NCBI GenBank assembly: GCA_038207625.1
Contig: JBBQZO010000036.1
Location: forward strand, 1-60,564
Direction: 5' to 3'
Origin: JBBQZO01 sp038207625
Lineage (GTDB): Bacteria; Pseudomonadota; Gammaproteobacteria; Burkholderiales; Burkholderiaceae_D
Length of the DNA: 60,564 nucleotides
Of this stretch, positions 16,240-23,160 are shown piece after piece. The notes below the pieces were generated by a model that made no database searches, had not been told where the DNA came from, and worked only from the letters and a program-made list of their open reading frames with translations. Made by a program: the position numbers and the translations under genes. Every line of letters begins with the position of its first letter. Position 1 is the stretch's first letter.

Positions 16240-18330
16240 GTGAAACGATATTTGTTAAGCGCCTTGACCCTGAGCCTGATCGCAGGCCTTGCCAGCGCGG
16301 CCGACCCCGCCGCCGCCCCTGCCGCCGCCAAGAGCGCCAGCGCGGCGCCCGCGAAAGCGGCAGCAGCGACGCTCAAGTCCGGCATCGCCACCGAATATGT
16401 CGAAGCGGGCGTGCGCGCCCAGGACGATTTTTTCCAGCACCTGAACGGCAAATGGCTGAAGACCACCGAGATCCCGGCCGACAAATCGAGCTGGGGCTCG
16501 TTTGCCAAGCTGCGCGACGACATCCAGCCGCAACTGCTGGCCATCATCGAGAACTCGGCCAAGCAAACCAACCAGAAGGCCGGTTCGGACGCCCAGAAGA
16601 TTGGCGATTTCTACGCCAGCTTCATGGATGAGAAAAAACTCGAAGAGCTGGGCATCACGCCGTTGACGGCGCAGCTGGCCCGCGTCGACGCGCTGACGGA
16701 CAAGAAAGAGATCGCCGCGCTGATGGCCGAGCTGTCCAAGCTGGGCGTGGGCGCACCGTTTGACTTCGGCATCCACCAGGACGCCAAGGATTCGACCAAG
16801 TACGTGGCCGACATCGGCCAGGGCGGCCTGGGCATGCCCGACCGCGACTACTACCTGAAGCTTGACGACGCCAAGCTGTCCGACGCGCGCGCCAAATACC
16901 AGGTGCACGTCGAGCGCATGCTGACGCTGGCCGGCGACAAGGATGCCGCCGCCAACGCCAAGGCCATCGTCGAACTGGAAACGGCACTGGCCAAGGTCCA
17001 ATGGACCAAGGTCGAGAACCGCGATCCGGTCAAGGCCTACAACAAGGTCGAGCTGAACAAGCTGGCCGAGCTGGCGCCAGGCTTCGACTGGTCCGGCTAC
17101 TTGTCCGGCACGGGCATCACCGGCAAGACCACCTACGTGATCGTCAGCCAGCCGAGCTACCTGAAGGGCTTTAACGACGTGCTGGCCGCGACCTCGCTGC
17201 CAACCTGGAAAGCCTACTTCCGCTGGCATACCTTAAGTTCGTACGCGAACTTCATGCCGAAGGCCTACGTCGAGCAGAACTTCTCGTTCTACGGCACCAC
17301 GCTGACCGGCGTGACCGAAATGCGGCCACGCTGGAAGCGCGGCGTTGGCACCGTTGAAGGCGCGCTGGGCGAGACGATCGGCAAGCTGTACGTCGAGCAG
17401 AACTTCCCGGCCGAGCGCAAGGCGCGCATGGAAGCGCTGGTGCAGAACCTGCTGGCAGCCTACAAGCAAAGCATCGACAAACTTGACTGGATGAGCCCTG
17501 CGACCAAGAAGGAAGCGCAAGCCAAGCTGGCCAAGTTCACGCCGAAGATCGCCTATCCGGATCACTGGAAAGACTACACGGCGCTCAACATCTCGCGCGA
17601 CGACCTGGTCGGCAACGTGGTGCGTTCGCGCGCCGTCGAGTACAACCGCGAACTGAACAAGCTGGGCAAGCCGATCGACCGCGCCGAGTGGGGCATGACG
17701 CCGCAGACGGTGAACGCCTATTACAATCCTGAGCTGAACGAAATCGTGTTCCCGGCCTCGATCCTGCAACCGCCATTCTTCGACGCCAACGCCGACGACG
17801 CGGTCAATTACGGCGCCATTGGCGCGGTGATCGGCCACGAAATCAGCCACGGCTTTGACGACCAGGGCGCCCAGTACGACGGCGACGGCAATCTGCGCGA
17901 CTGGTGGACCCCGGCCGATCACAAGAACTTCGCGGCCAAGACCAAGATGCTGGTGGCGCAATACAACGCGTTCAGCCCGCTGCCTGGCTACAACGTGAAC
18001 GGCGAACTGACGCTGGGCGAGAACATCGCCGACAACTCCGGCGTGGCGATCGCGTTCAAGGCCTACAAGCTGTCGTTGAAGGGCAAGAAAGCGCCGGTCA
18101 TCGACGGTTACACGGGCGAGCAGCGCTTCTACATGGGCTTCGCGCAAGTATGGCGCAGCAAGATGCGCGATGCGCAGCAGATCGTGCAGATCAAGACCGA
18201 TCCGCATTCGCCAGGCCAGTTCCGTGCTAACGGCACGGTGAAAAACCAGCCCGGCTTCTACGACGCGTTCAGCGTCAAGCCTGGCGACAAGATGTACCTG
18301 GCGCCGAAAGATCGCGTCATTATCTGGTAA
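16240..18330 (+). CDS. M13 family zinc metallopeptidase, copy 2
   Basis: A 696-aa paralog of the preceding gene, similar along its whole length, including long stretches of matching sequence in the catalytic half. It also starts with GTG, at 16240, and has a GGAG-type ribosome site. The signal peptide is followed by an extra Ala/Pro-rich linker of about 20 residues (AAPAAAKSASAAPAKAAAA). Zinc ligands are His533, His537 and Glu594; the C-terminus is VIIW. The two genes are a tandem duplication that has diverged mainly in the cap domain, suggesting different peptide preferences. A strong terminator follows. Confidence 0.93.
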   Translation: MKRYLLSALTLSLIAGLASAADPAAAPAAAKSASAAPAKAAAATLKSGIATEYVEAGVRAQDDFFQHLNGKWLKTTEIPADKSSWGSFAKLRDDIQPQLLAIIENSAKQTNQKAGSDAQKIGDFYASFMDEKKLEELGITPLTAQLARVDALTDKKEIAALMAELSKLGVGAPFDFGIHQDAKDSTKYVADIGQGGLGMPDRDYYLKLDDAKLSDARAKYQVHVERMLTLAGDKDAAANAKAIVELETALAKVQWTKVENRDPVKAYNKVELNKLAELAPGFDWSGYLSGTGITGKTTYVIVSQPSYLKGFNDVLAATSLPTWKAYFRWHTLSSYANFMPKAYVEQNFSFYGTTLTGVTEMRPRWKRGVGTVEGALGETIGKLYVEQNFPAERKARMEALVQNLLAAYKQSIDKLDWMSPATKKEAQAKLAKFTPKIAYPDHWKDYTALNISRDDLVGNVVRSRAVEYNRELNKLGKPIDRAEWGMTPQTVNAYYNPELNEIVFPASILQPPFFDANADDAVNYGAIGAVIGHEISHGFDDQGAQYDGDGNLRDWWTPADHKNFAAKTKMLVAQYNAFSPLPGYNVNGELTLGENIADNSGVAIAFKAYKLSLKGKKAPVIDGYTGEQRFYMGFAQVWRSKMRDAQQIVQIKTDPHSPGQFRANGTVKNQPGFYDAFSVKPGDKMYLAPKDRVIIW

Positions 18331-18356
18331 GCGCTTGCGGTAACTAGCGCATCACC

Positions 18357-18382
18357 AAAAGGGTCACTTCGGTGGCCCTTTT
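18357..18382 (+). terminator. intrinsic terminator after the M13 pair
   Basis: An 11-bp stem (AAAAGGGTCAC / GTGGCCCTTTT, one G-U pair) is capped by a UUCG tetraloop and ends in four Ts. Its A/T flanks make it potentially bidirectional. Confidence 0.85.
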
Positions 18383-18458
18383 CCATGCCCGCGCGCCGCG
18401 CGTCGGCCCGCTGAAATAGCGCCCCCGGCACGCCAACCCGATCCTCCAAGTACGACAG

Positions 18459-18576
18459 CACGCCAGTCTCCGAGCCAGCACGCCAGCCTCCGAGCCAGCA
18501 CGCCAGCCTCCAAGCCAGCGGCCAGCCGCCAAGCCAGCGGCCAGCCTCCAAGCCAGCACGCCAGCCTCCAAGCCAG
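18459..18576. repeat. minisatellite, six copies of a 19-20 bp unit
   Basis: Units of the form CACGCCAGCCTCCAAGCCAG repeat six times; copies four and five are 19 bp long and begin CGGCCAG. Long frames cross it on the minus strand, producing Leu/Ala/Trp-rich repeats, but they have no start context or conserved domain and are not called as genes. Confidence 0.85.
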
Positions 18577-18701
18577 CGCAGCGCCCCACCGTTGCACACG
18601 AACAGCCGCGCACCTGCTGTACAAACAGCAGGGTGATGACGTTGATGGTTGCGACGGCGCAGCGGGGGCAGCGCATGTGCAGTCAGGGTCAGCGCCGAGT
18701 T

Positions 18702-18752
18702 GGGGTCAGAGTTTTTTTTCGCCGGATCTTTGGCGAAAATTACTCTGACCCC
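18702..18752. repeat. GGGGTCAGAGT hairpin repeat
   Basis: Outer arms GGGGTCAGAGT (18702-18712) and ACTCTGACCCC (18742-18752) are perfect inverted repeats. An inner stem TTTCGCC / GGCGAAA forms a second hairpin inside. The core is shared with the element at 4210-4311. I see no gene between the M13 terminator (18382) and the cytochrome gene (19035). Confidence 0.8.
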
Positions 18753-18856
18753 GACGACGTGTTAGCCACCGCACAACCATCCTGTAATTGCCGCATCCGC
18801 TGTTGTCGGTTCATCGTTGAGGACTCGAAGCCCGCGCAACGCGATCCGCCAGACGT

Positions 18857-18885
18857 AAAAAAGCCGCTCGTTTCAAGGAGCGGCT
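18857..18885 (-). terminator. intrinsic terminator for the leftward cytochrome gene
   Basis: Read on the minus strand, an 8-bp stem AGCCGCTC / GAGCGGCT is followed by six Ts. It lies about 150 nt past the cytochrome stop codon, so the transcript would carry a 150-nt 3' UTR. Confidence 0.75.
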
Positions 18886-19034
18886 CTGCGCGCGTAGTCG
18901 GCGCTGCGGGATAGTTCAACGTCGCCGACATATCCGACGACCGCATTGACTAGGCCCGATCAGCCATCAACCACTGCGTGTCCAGTCGGTCACGCTGATG
19001 CGACGCAGCCAGGCTGCGCGCATCGACTTCTTCT

Positions 19035-19664
19035 TTAGTGCGAAGCGGCAGCCGAAGCAGCCGCAGCGGCAGGAGCCGCAGCCGATGCAGCAGGAGCAGC
19101 AGCCGCAGCCGAAGCGGCCGGTGCAGCAGCCGATGCCGCTGGCGCAGCGCCGGCAGCAGGCACGGCAGGCTCAGCAAACTTAGCGCCTGCTTTGTTAGCC
19201 ATGTAGACCACGGCGCGCGCCACTTCCACATCATCCAGATCCGGATTGCCGCCTTTGGCCGGCATCGCGCGGATACCTTCGACAGCGTGCTTGACCAGCG
19301 TCTCGTAACCTTGCGCGATGCGTGGACCCCATGCGCTGGCGTCGCCGAACTTCGGCGAACCGGCCGCGCCGGTAGCGTGGCAGGCCGCGCAGATGGCGGT
19401 GTACACGGCTTCGGCCGCTTGCAGTTGCTTAGGACCGTTGACATCCTTGAGCGTATAGCCTTCATCGGCCACGGGAGCGACGCGCGCGGCGACTGCCTCT
19501 GCGCTCAGGCTGTCGGTGCCGGCACCGGTCAGCTTGGTGGTCGTCACAAATTGGACCAGCAGGACAATACCAATGACTGTAACCAGAAAGAAACCAGCCA
19601 CGGCAGCGGCAAGTTGTTTAGGCGTCCGGATGGCGGATTCGTGTTCGTTATGTGCGTCGCTCAT
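19035..19664 (-). CDS. membrane-anchored cytochrome c (c5-type) with Ala-rich tail
   Basis: A 209-aa protein with a cytoplasmic N-terminus, a single transmembrane anchor at about residues 18-38 and a periplasmic monoheme domain. The heme-binding site is CAACH at 92-96 and the likely sixth ligand is Met134 in AMPAKGG. The last 45 residues are almost only Ala, Ser and Pro, a flexible tail. It is an electron carrier, probably to a terminal oxidase. The ATG at 19664 has AAGGAA before it; the open frame extends upstream to 19802 without support. Confidence 0.88.
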   Translation of the reverse strand: MSDAHNEHESAIRTPKQLAAAVAGFFLVTVIGIVLLVQFVTTTKLTGAGTDSLSAEAVAARVAPVADEGYTLKDVNGPKQLQAAEAVYTAICAACHATGAAGSPKFGDASAWGPRIAQGYETLVKHAVEGIRAMPAKGGNPDLDDVEVARAVVYMANKAGAKFAEPAVPAAGAAPAASAAAPAASAAAAAPAASAAAPAAAAASAAASH

Positions 19665-19808
19665 GATTTCCTTAGTACGATTTTCGAAACTGGTGGCGCC
19701 CAGCTTGTCGTTTTTGCATGCTTCGCTGCAAACCCTCGCCAAACCCGCGATTATAGACTCAAACCCCGGCATTTGGAACGCCAATTGGCCGCACACCAAC
19801 ACTTTCCA

Positions 19809-19837
19809 TGGACGCAGGGGCAGAAAAACGGTATCCT
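19809..19837 (+). promoter_or_regulatory. candidate sigma70 promoter of tRNA-Arg
   Basis: TGGACG (19809-19814) and TATCCT (19832-19837) match the -35 and -10 consensus at four of six bases each, with a 17-nt spacer. Transcription would begin about 18 nt before the tRNA. Confidence 0.4.
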
Positions 19838-19861
19838 TCGGCTCACTTCAGAAATTCCCGC

Positions 19862-19937
19862 GCGGCTGTAGCTCAATGGATAGAGTATTGGCCTCCGAAG
19901 CCAAGGGTTGTGGGTTCGATCCCCGCCAGCCGCACCA
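19862..19937 (+). tRNA. tRNA-Arg, anticodon CCG
   Basis: The 76-nt gene with encoded CCA folds as a standard cloverleaf. The 7-bp acceptor stem is GCGGCTG / CAGCCGC, and the anticodon stem TTGGC / GCCAA encloses loop CTCCGAA (anticodon CCG, reading CGG). The T arm contains GGTTCGATCC. It borders the AT-rich segment to its right. I could not find a second copy of its 3' end within the window, so use as an integration site is unproven. Confidence 0.95.
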
Positions 19938-20519
19938 GTTTTACCCTCCCCTGCAAATCATTCCGCACCTGACGCCTCGGCGCGCCAGTCCGTGCGCGCT
20001 GTTCATCGTCCGGGCACAAAGCGTTATCGTGTGTTGCCTATATATATCGCGTAAACGATACTGAGCCAGTTGCCCTCATCGCCATCGCCATCGCCGCATT
20101 TGTGCTCATGTAGCTGACGCCTAGATGCTTCAGATAGCGAAGTTGCATTGGGGAAGCCATTATTGTGTATCGCCACGTAAGGTGACGCCTTCGGACGTTA
20201 CCCTGGCATTGCTGGTGTGGCGTCAAGAAACGAAAACTGGTGTTTGACTTTCCCGAAAACGTCGGGGATACTCCCGCACGTGTGGTTGATTTGACTATCT
20301 TCAATCAGTGTCCAAATTGGCGCGCCGCGGCAGCCTGAAAAAACCTCACATCACAACGCCGATGTCATACGAAGTGTCCGCGTGCAATTTCTTCTCCAGG
20401 AAGTTGGACACTTTCAACTGTGTTGCGGTTAGTGTTGCCTGTGGGAATTTTTGCGAAAGCAAAAAACATGAAACAGCACTGCCGCACTGTATCAACCCTT
20501 TCAACCAAAGCGAATAGAC
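19938..20519. other. AT-rich leader region between tRNA-Arg and the first borosin precursor
   Basis: I support no gene here. Short frames exist (20038-20304 minus, 20308-20517 plus) but lack ribosome sites and recognisable sequence. A perfect 7-bp hairpin with a GAAA tetraloop, TTTTTGC / GCAAAAA, lies at 20448-20465, 54 nt before the precursor ATG, and a smaller one (AGTTG / CAACT) at 20402-20419. The precursor promoter must lie here; no convincing -35/-10 pair was found. Confidence 0.5.
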
Positions 20520-20735
20520 ATGTCCCAACTGTTAAATTACTTAAACACACTTGACAAAGATGCTGCGGCCCGTGATGCGCACACTGCCGACCCAAAAGCG
20601 GCAATGGATGCGTATGGCCTGGCTAGCCATGAGCAAGAAGCGATGTTGTCTGGTGATAAAAACAAAATTGCTGGAGTGCTCGGTATTTCCGCCGATGCGT
20701 TGCCAGCGCTAAGCGTACCACTCGAAACGTATTAA
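20520..20735 (+). CDS. split-borosin precursor peptide A1 (BBD leader plus C-terminal core)
   Basis: A 71-aa peptide. Residues 1 to about 50 form a helical domain with the pattern of the borosin-binding (LigA-like) leader: LLNYLNTLDKDAAARDAH, DPKAAMDAYGL, then EQEAMLSGDKNKI, comparable to SonA of Shewanella. The C-terminal tail ISADALPALSVPLETY would be the core whose backbone amides are N-methylated. A paralog with the same architecture lies at 22722-22940, and the matching methyltransferase at 23161. The start codon has only a weak ribosome site (AAAGCGA). The stop is 3 nt before the cyclase ATG. It is AT-richer than the flanking chromosome. Function is inferred from family resemblance and context; N-methylation is not visible in sequence. 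Confidence 0.82.
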   Translation: MSQLLNYLNTLDKDAAARDAHTADPKAAMDAYGLASHEQEAMLSGDKNKIAGVLGISADALPALSVPLETY

Positions 20736-20738
20736 GCC

Positions 20739-22568
20739 ATGATGACCCCTGCAATATCTGCTCCATTCCGAGTCACCAAAAGAATATTAGCCATTATTCT
20801 TTTGTGCGCGGGGGTTACTGGGTCGTGCTTTGCGGCCTCCGGAACGGAGGCGACTATCGATGGGTTACTGTCAAAATCAATTGAATACTTGAAATCGACT
20901 CCGTCGAAATCGGTGGAAACGATCGCTCAATTACGAGAATTAGAACCTCAGTTTAATGAGGTTCAGCGAGAAAAATACTATGTGATTCAGGCATCTTCCT
21001 TGGAATTTCGCGGAAAGCATAAAGAGCAGATCGAACTGGCTAAGTCTGTCATCGGTCGTGCAAAGGACGTTGATGTTCGTGCGCGATTATTACATTTTCT
21101 ATCTACTGGCTATGTTCAGGTCGGAGATTATGAAAATGCATTAAAATCGATGAATGATGGAATATCTTTGCTTCCAAAGCTAAAATCCGAGAATGCAAAA
21201 GTAATGACATTGCAATCGGCTGTGACGCTCTATAACTCATTGCACGCTTATGATGAAGCACTTGGGTATGCGGAACGTCTTTATACACTTGTGGCGCAAG
21301 ATCACTATAGTGTTCCAAGGTGCCTCGGTATCGCTGATATTGTTGAAATTAGTTTTTTGCGAGGCGATAGTAAGCGCGCAAGGTCATTGCTCGCGAAGGC
21401 CGCGCAACTCTGCAATGCGAACGGCGACGAGGTAATTACTCGAAGCATAAAGTCTCTTTCGGCCGTCGATTTAATCGACGCCGGTAATGTCGAGCAAGGT
21501 TTGCACGATGGCTTGGAGTTATTGTCAGAATATTCAAAATCAAACGAAAGTTCCGATTATATAACTTATTTGGAAGAGGCGGTCGCTCGCGCATACCTCA
21601 AGAGCAAAGACTATGCGCAAGCAGAAAATCATGGGCTAAAAGCTTACAACCGCGCGACTTCTAGCAATACACTTCAGTTAATGGAAAAGTCCAGCGTAAC
21701 GATGTCGGCGATTAAACGCGCAATGGGACAATTGGGTAGTGCGCTTGAGTATTTTGATATTAGCATGACGTTCAAAGCAAAAATGCTTGACGAGCAACTT
21801 CAAAAAAGTTTGGCGTACCAGCGGGTTAAATTCGAGACGCAGGATAAAGTTAATCAACTGAATTTATTGAGTCAAAAAAATACAATATTAATTGTTGAGC
21901 AGCAATTGCAGCAAAAAAATACTGAGAATCTCCTATTGCTAATAGTATTGGGTTTGATTTTTTTGGCAGTTATGGTGGTGTTTCTGGTGCGAACCATGCA
22001 GCAAAAAAACGCCTTTCGGGTGTCCTCGCAGATTGACGGCCTTACTTTGGTCAGCAATCGTGCACATTTCGTAGAATGTGCGACACAGCAATTCAAAGAT
22101 TTCAGTAGATCTTTACATGTTGTTCTACTCGATATGGATAATTTTAAGAGTATCAACGACACCTTCAACCACGCTGCTGGCGATTGGGTTCTTAAAGCTG
22201 TAAGTAACACCGTAACGTCGCATTTGCGCAAGACAGATTTATTTGGGCGGTTAGGTGGCGAAGAATTTGCAATTTGTTTGCCGGAATCAACCGAACATGA
22301 GGCGCTGGCGCTTGCCGAGCGTTGCCGTGCAGCGATAACGGCAATTGATACGAGCGATAGCGGATATGATTTTAAAATTTCCGCCAGTTTTGGCGTCGCA
22401 ACGCGCGGCAATCATGGATTATTTACGTTTGAAGAAACGTTGGCGGCGGCCGATAAGGCACTGTATGTCTCCAAGAATGAGGGGAGAAATCGCGTTTCAG
22501 TGTACAAATTGACGTTTGACGATGAGCGGCGAACTAAACCCCAAGATCGGGAAGATTTGGCGGCGTAG
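20739..22568 (+). CDS. TPR-transmembrane-GGDEF diguanylate cyclase in the borosin cluster
   Basis: A 609-aa protein with a signal peptide (about residues 1-33). A periplasmic helical-repeat region (about 40-350) has TPR-like units such as GDYENALKSMNDG and KDYAQAENHGLKAY. A coiled coil follows at about 351-395, a transmembrane helix at about 397-418, and a cytoplasmic GGDEF domain with active-site GGEEF at 506-510. The inhibitory I-site RKTD is at 497-500, exactly five residues before it. It should make cyclic-di-GMP in response to a periplasmic signal bound by the repeats. Translation is likely coupled to precursor A1, whose stop lies 3 nt upstream; no separate Shine-Dalgarno is visible. A link to the peptide product, as signal or output, is inference. 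Confidence 0.9.
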   Translation: MMTPAISAPFRVTKRILAIILLCAGVTGSCFAASGTEATIDGLLSKSIEYLKSTPSKSVETIAQLRELEPQFNEVQREKYYVIQASSLEFRGKHKEQIELAKSVIGRAKDVDVRARLLHFLSTGYVQVGDYENALKSMNDGISLLPKLKSENAKVMTLQSAVTLYNSLHAYDEALGYAERLYTLVAQDHYSVPRCLGIADIVEISFLRGDSKRARSLLAKAAQLCNANGDEVITRSIKSLSAVDLIDAGNVEQGLHDGLELLSEYSKSNESSDYITYLEEAVARAYLKSKDYAQAENHGLKAYNRATSSNTLQLMEKSSVTMSAIKRAMGQLGSALEYFDISMTFKAKMLDEQLQKSLAYQRVKFETQDKVNQLNLLSQKNTILIVEQQLQQKNTENLLLLIVLGLIFLAVMVVFLVRTMQQKNAFRVSSQIDGLTLVSNRAHFVECATQQFKDFSRSLHVVLLDMDNFKSINDTFNHAAGDWVLKAVSNTVTSHLRKTDLFGRLGGEEFAICLPESTEHEALALAERCRAAITAIDTSDSGYDFKISASFGVATRGNHGLFTFEETLAAADKALYVSKNEGRNRVSVYKLTFDDERRTKPQDREDLAA

Positions 22569-22650
22569 AAGGATGCATGAGTGTTGTCATCGCAATATAT
22601 TCGAGTGACGGTTTACTCCATATCTATTTATTTTAGCAACGACAAAAATG

Positions 22651-22679
22651 TTGTCTTTGTGGAAAATTAGTATTAAAAT
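22651..22679 (+). promoter_or_regulatory. sigma70-type promoter for precursor A2
   Basis: TTGTCT (22651-22656, four of six) and TAAAAT (22674-22679, five of six) are separated by exactly 17 nt. The predicted start near 22686 leaves a leader of about 36 nt with AAGGGG five nt before the ATG. A2, possibly with the methyltransferase, can therefore be expressed apart from A1 and the cyclase. Confidence 0.6.
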
Positions 22680-22721
22680 CAATGACGGCAATATGCCAAT
22701 TTCAATCACCAAGGGGTGGAC

Positions 22722-22940
22722 ATGTCAGTATTGTTAGACTATTTGAATATTCTCGACAAAGATGCCGGTGCGCGTGACGCGCACGATTCGGCGCCAAGCG
22801 CTGCGATGACGGCATTCGGCTTGGCTGACTACGAGCAAGCGGCCGTGTTATCGCTTAACGGGACGCTAGATGTAGCTATTTTGATTGGAATTTGCTCGAA
22901 CGTGCTTCCGAGCGTAACGATGCCTCTCGATACTTATTAA
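22722..22940 (+). CDS. split-borosin precursor peptide A2
   Basis: A 72-aa paralog of A1, with about half of the residues identical. The leader is strongly kept (LLDYLNILDKDAGARDAH; AAMTAFGL; YEQAAVLS), while the linker and core have diverged. The SGD of A1 is replaced by LNG, and the tail reads ICSNVLPSVTMPLDTY, with a Cys absent from A1. Shared core positions are LP, PL and TY. The ATG at 22722 was chosen over a GTG at 22716 because it aligns with A1's Met-Ser start and has AAGGGG at the correct distance. It has its own promoter and precedes the methyltransferase by 220 bp. Confidence 0.82.
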   Translation: MSVLLDYLNILDKDAGARDAHDSAPSAAMTAFGLADYEQAAVLSLNGTLDVAILIGICSNVLPSVTMPLDTY

Positions 22941-23160
22941 TAGATATTTCCGCTACGGAATACTGCATTAATTGATCATGTTTGGTTCATGATGCATTCC
23001 TGATTACGCGATTTTTCAGTTTTCTTGTTTCGCTGTCAGTATCGCCGGAACAAGAATGGCAATGCAATGTGTGCTGGATAGCGCGGTTTGGTACTCGGCA
23101 AACAAATTGTGTGACGAATAAAACATCTTGGAATTAATCACTAAAATACGTGAAGCGACA
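22941..23160. other. spacer between precursor A2 and the methyltransferase
   Basis: This 220-bp spacer holds two small inverted repeats: TTCCG-CTA-CGGAA just after the A2 stop, and ATCATG/CATGAT at 22975-22993. Neither has a U-run, so they may be partial terminators or mRNA-processing hairpins that set the precursor-to-enzyme ratio. No gene is seen. Confidence 0.4.

Noticed and set aside
18459..18576. Possible CRISPR array
   Set aside because: The units are contiguous 19-20 bp tandem copies with no unique spacers and no cas genes.
18258..18676. Minus-strand frames through the minisatellite
   Set aside because: The Leu/Ala/Trp repeats are produced by the 20-bp DNA repeat, and the frames overlap the M13 gene end without a start signal.
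20038..20304. An 88-codon minus-strand frame that might be a transposase remnant
   Set aside because: I could not match any transposase motif; composition alone is not enough.
20308..20517. A 69-codon frame just before precursor A1
   Set aside because: It has no ribosome-binding site and no similarity to the precursor peptides, and it runs through the leader hairpin.
20520..20735. A1 as a Nif11/nitrile-hydratase-type RiPP leader
   Set aside because: There is no double-Gly cleavage site and no lanthipeptide or cyclodehydratase gene, while a SonM-like methyltransferase is adjacent.
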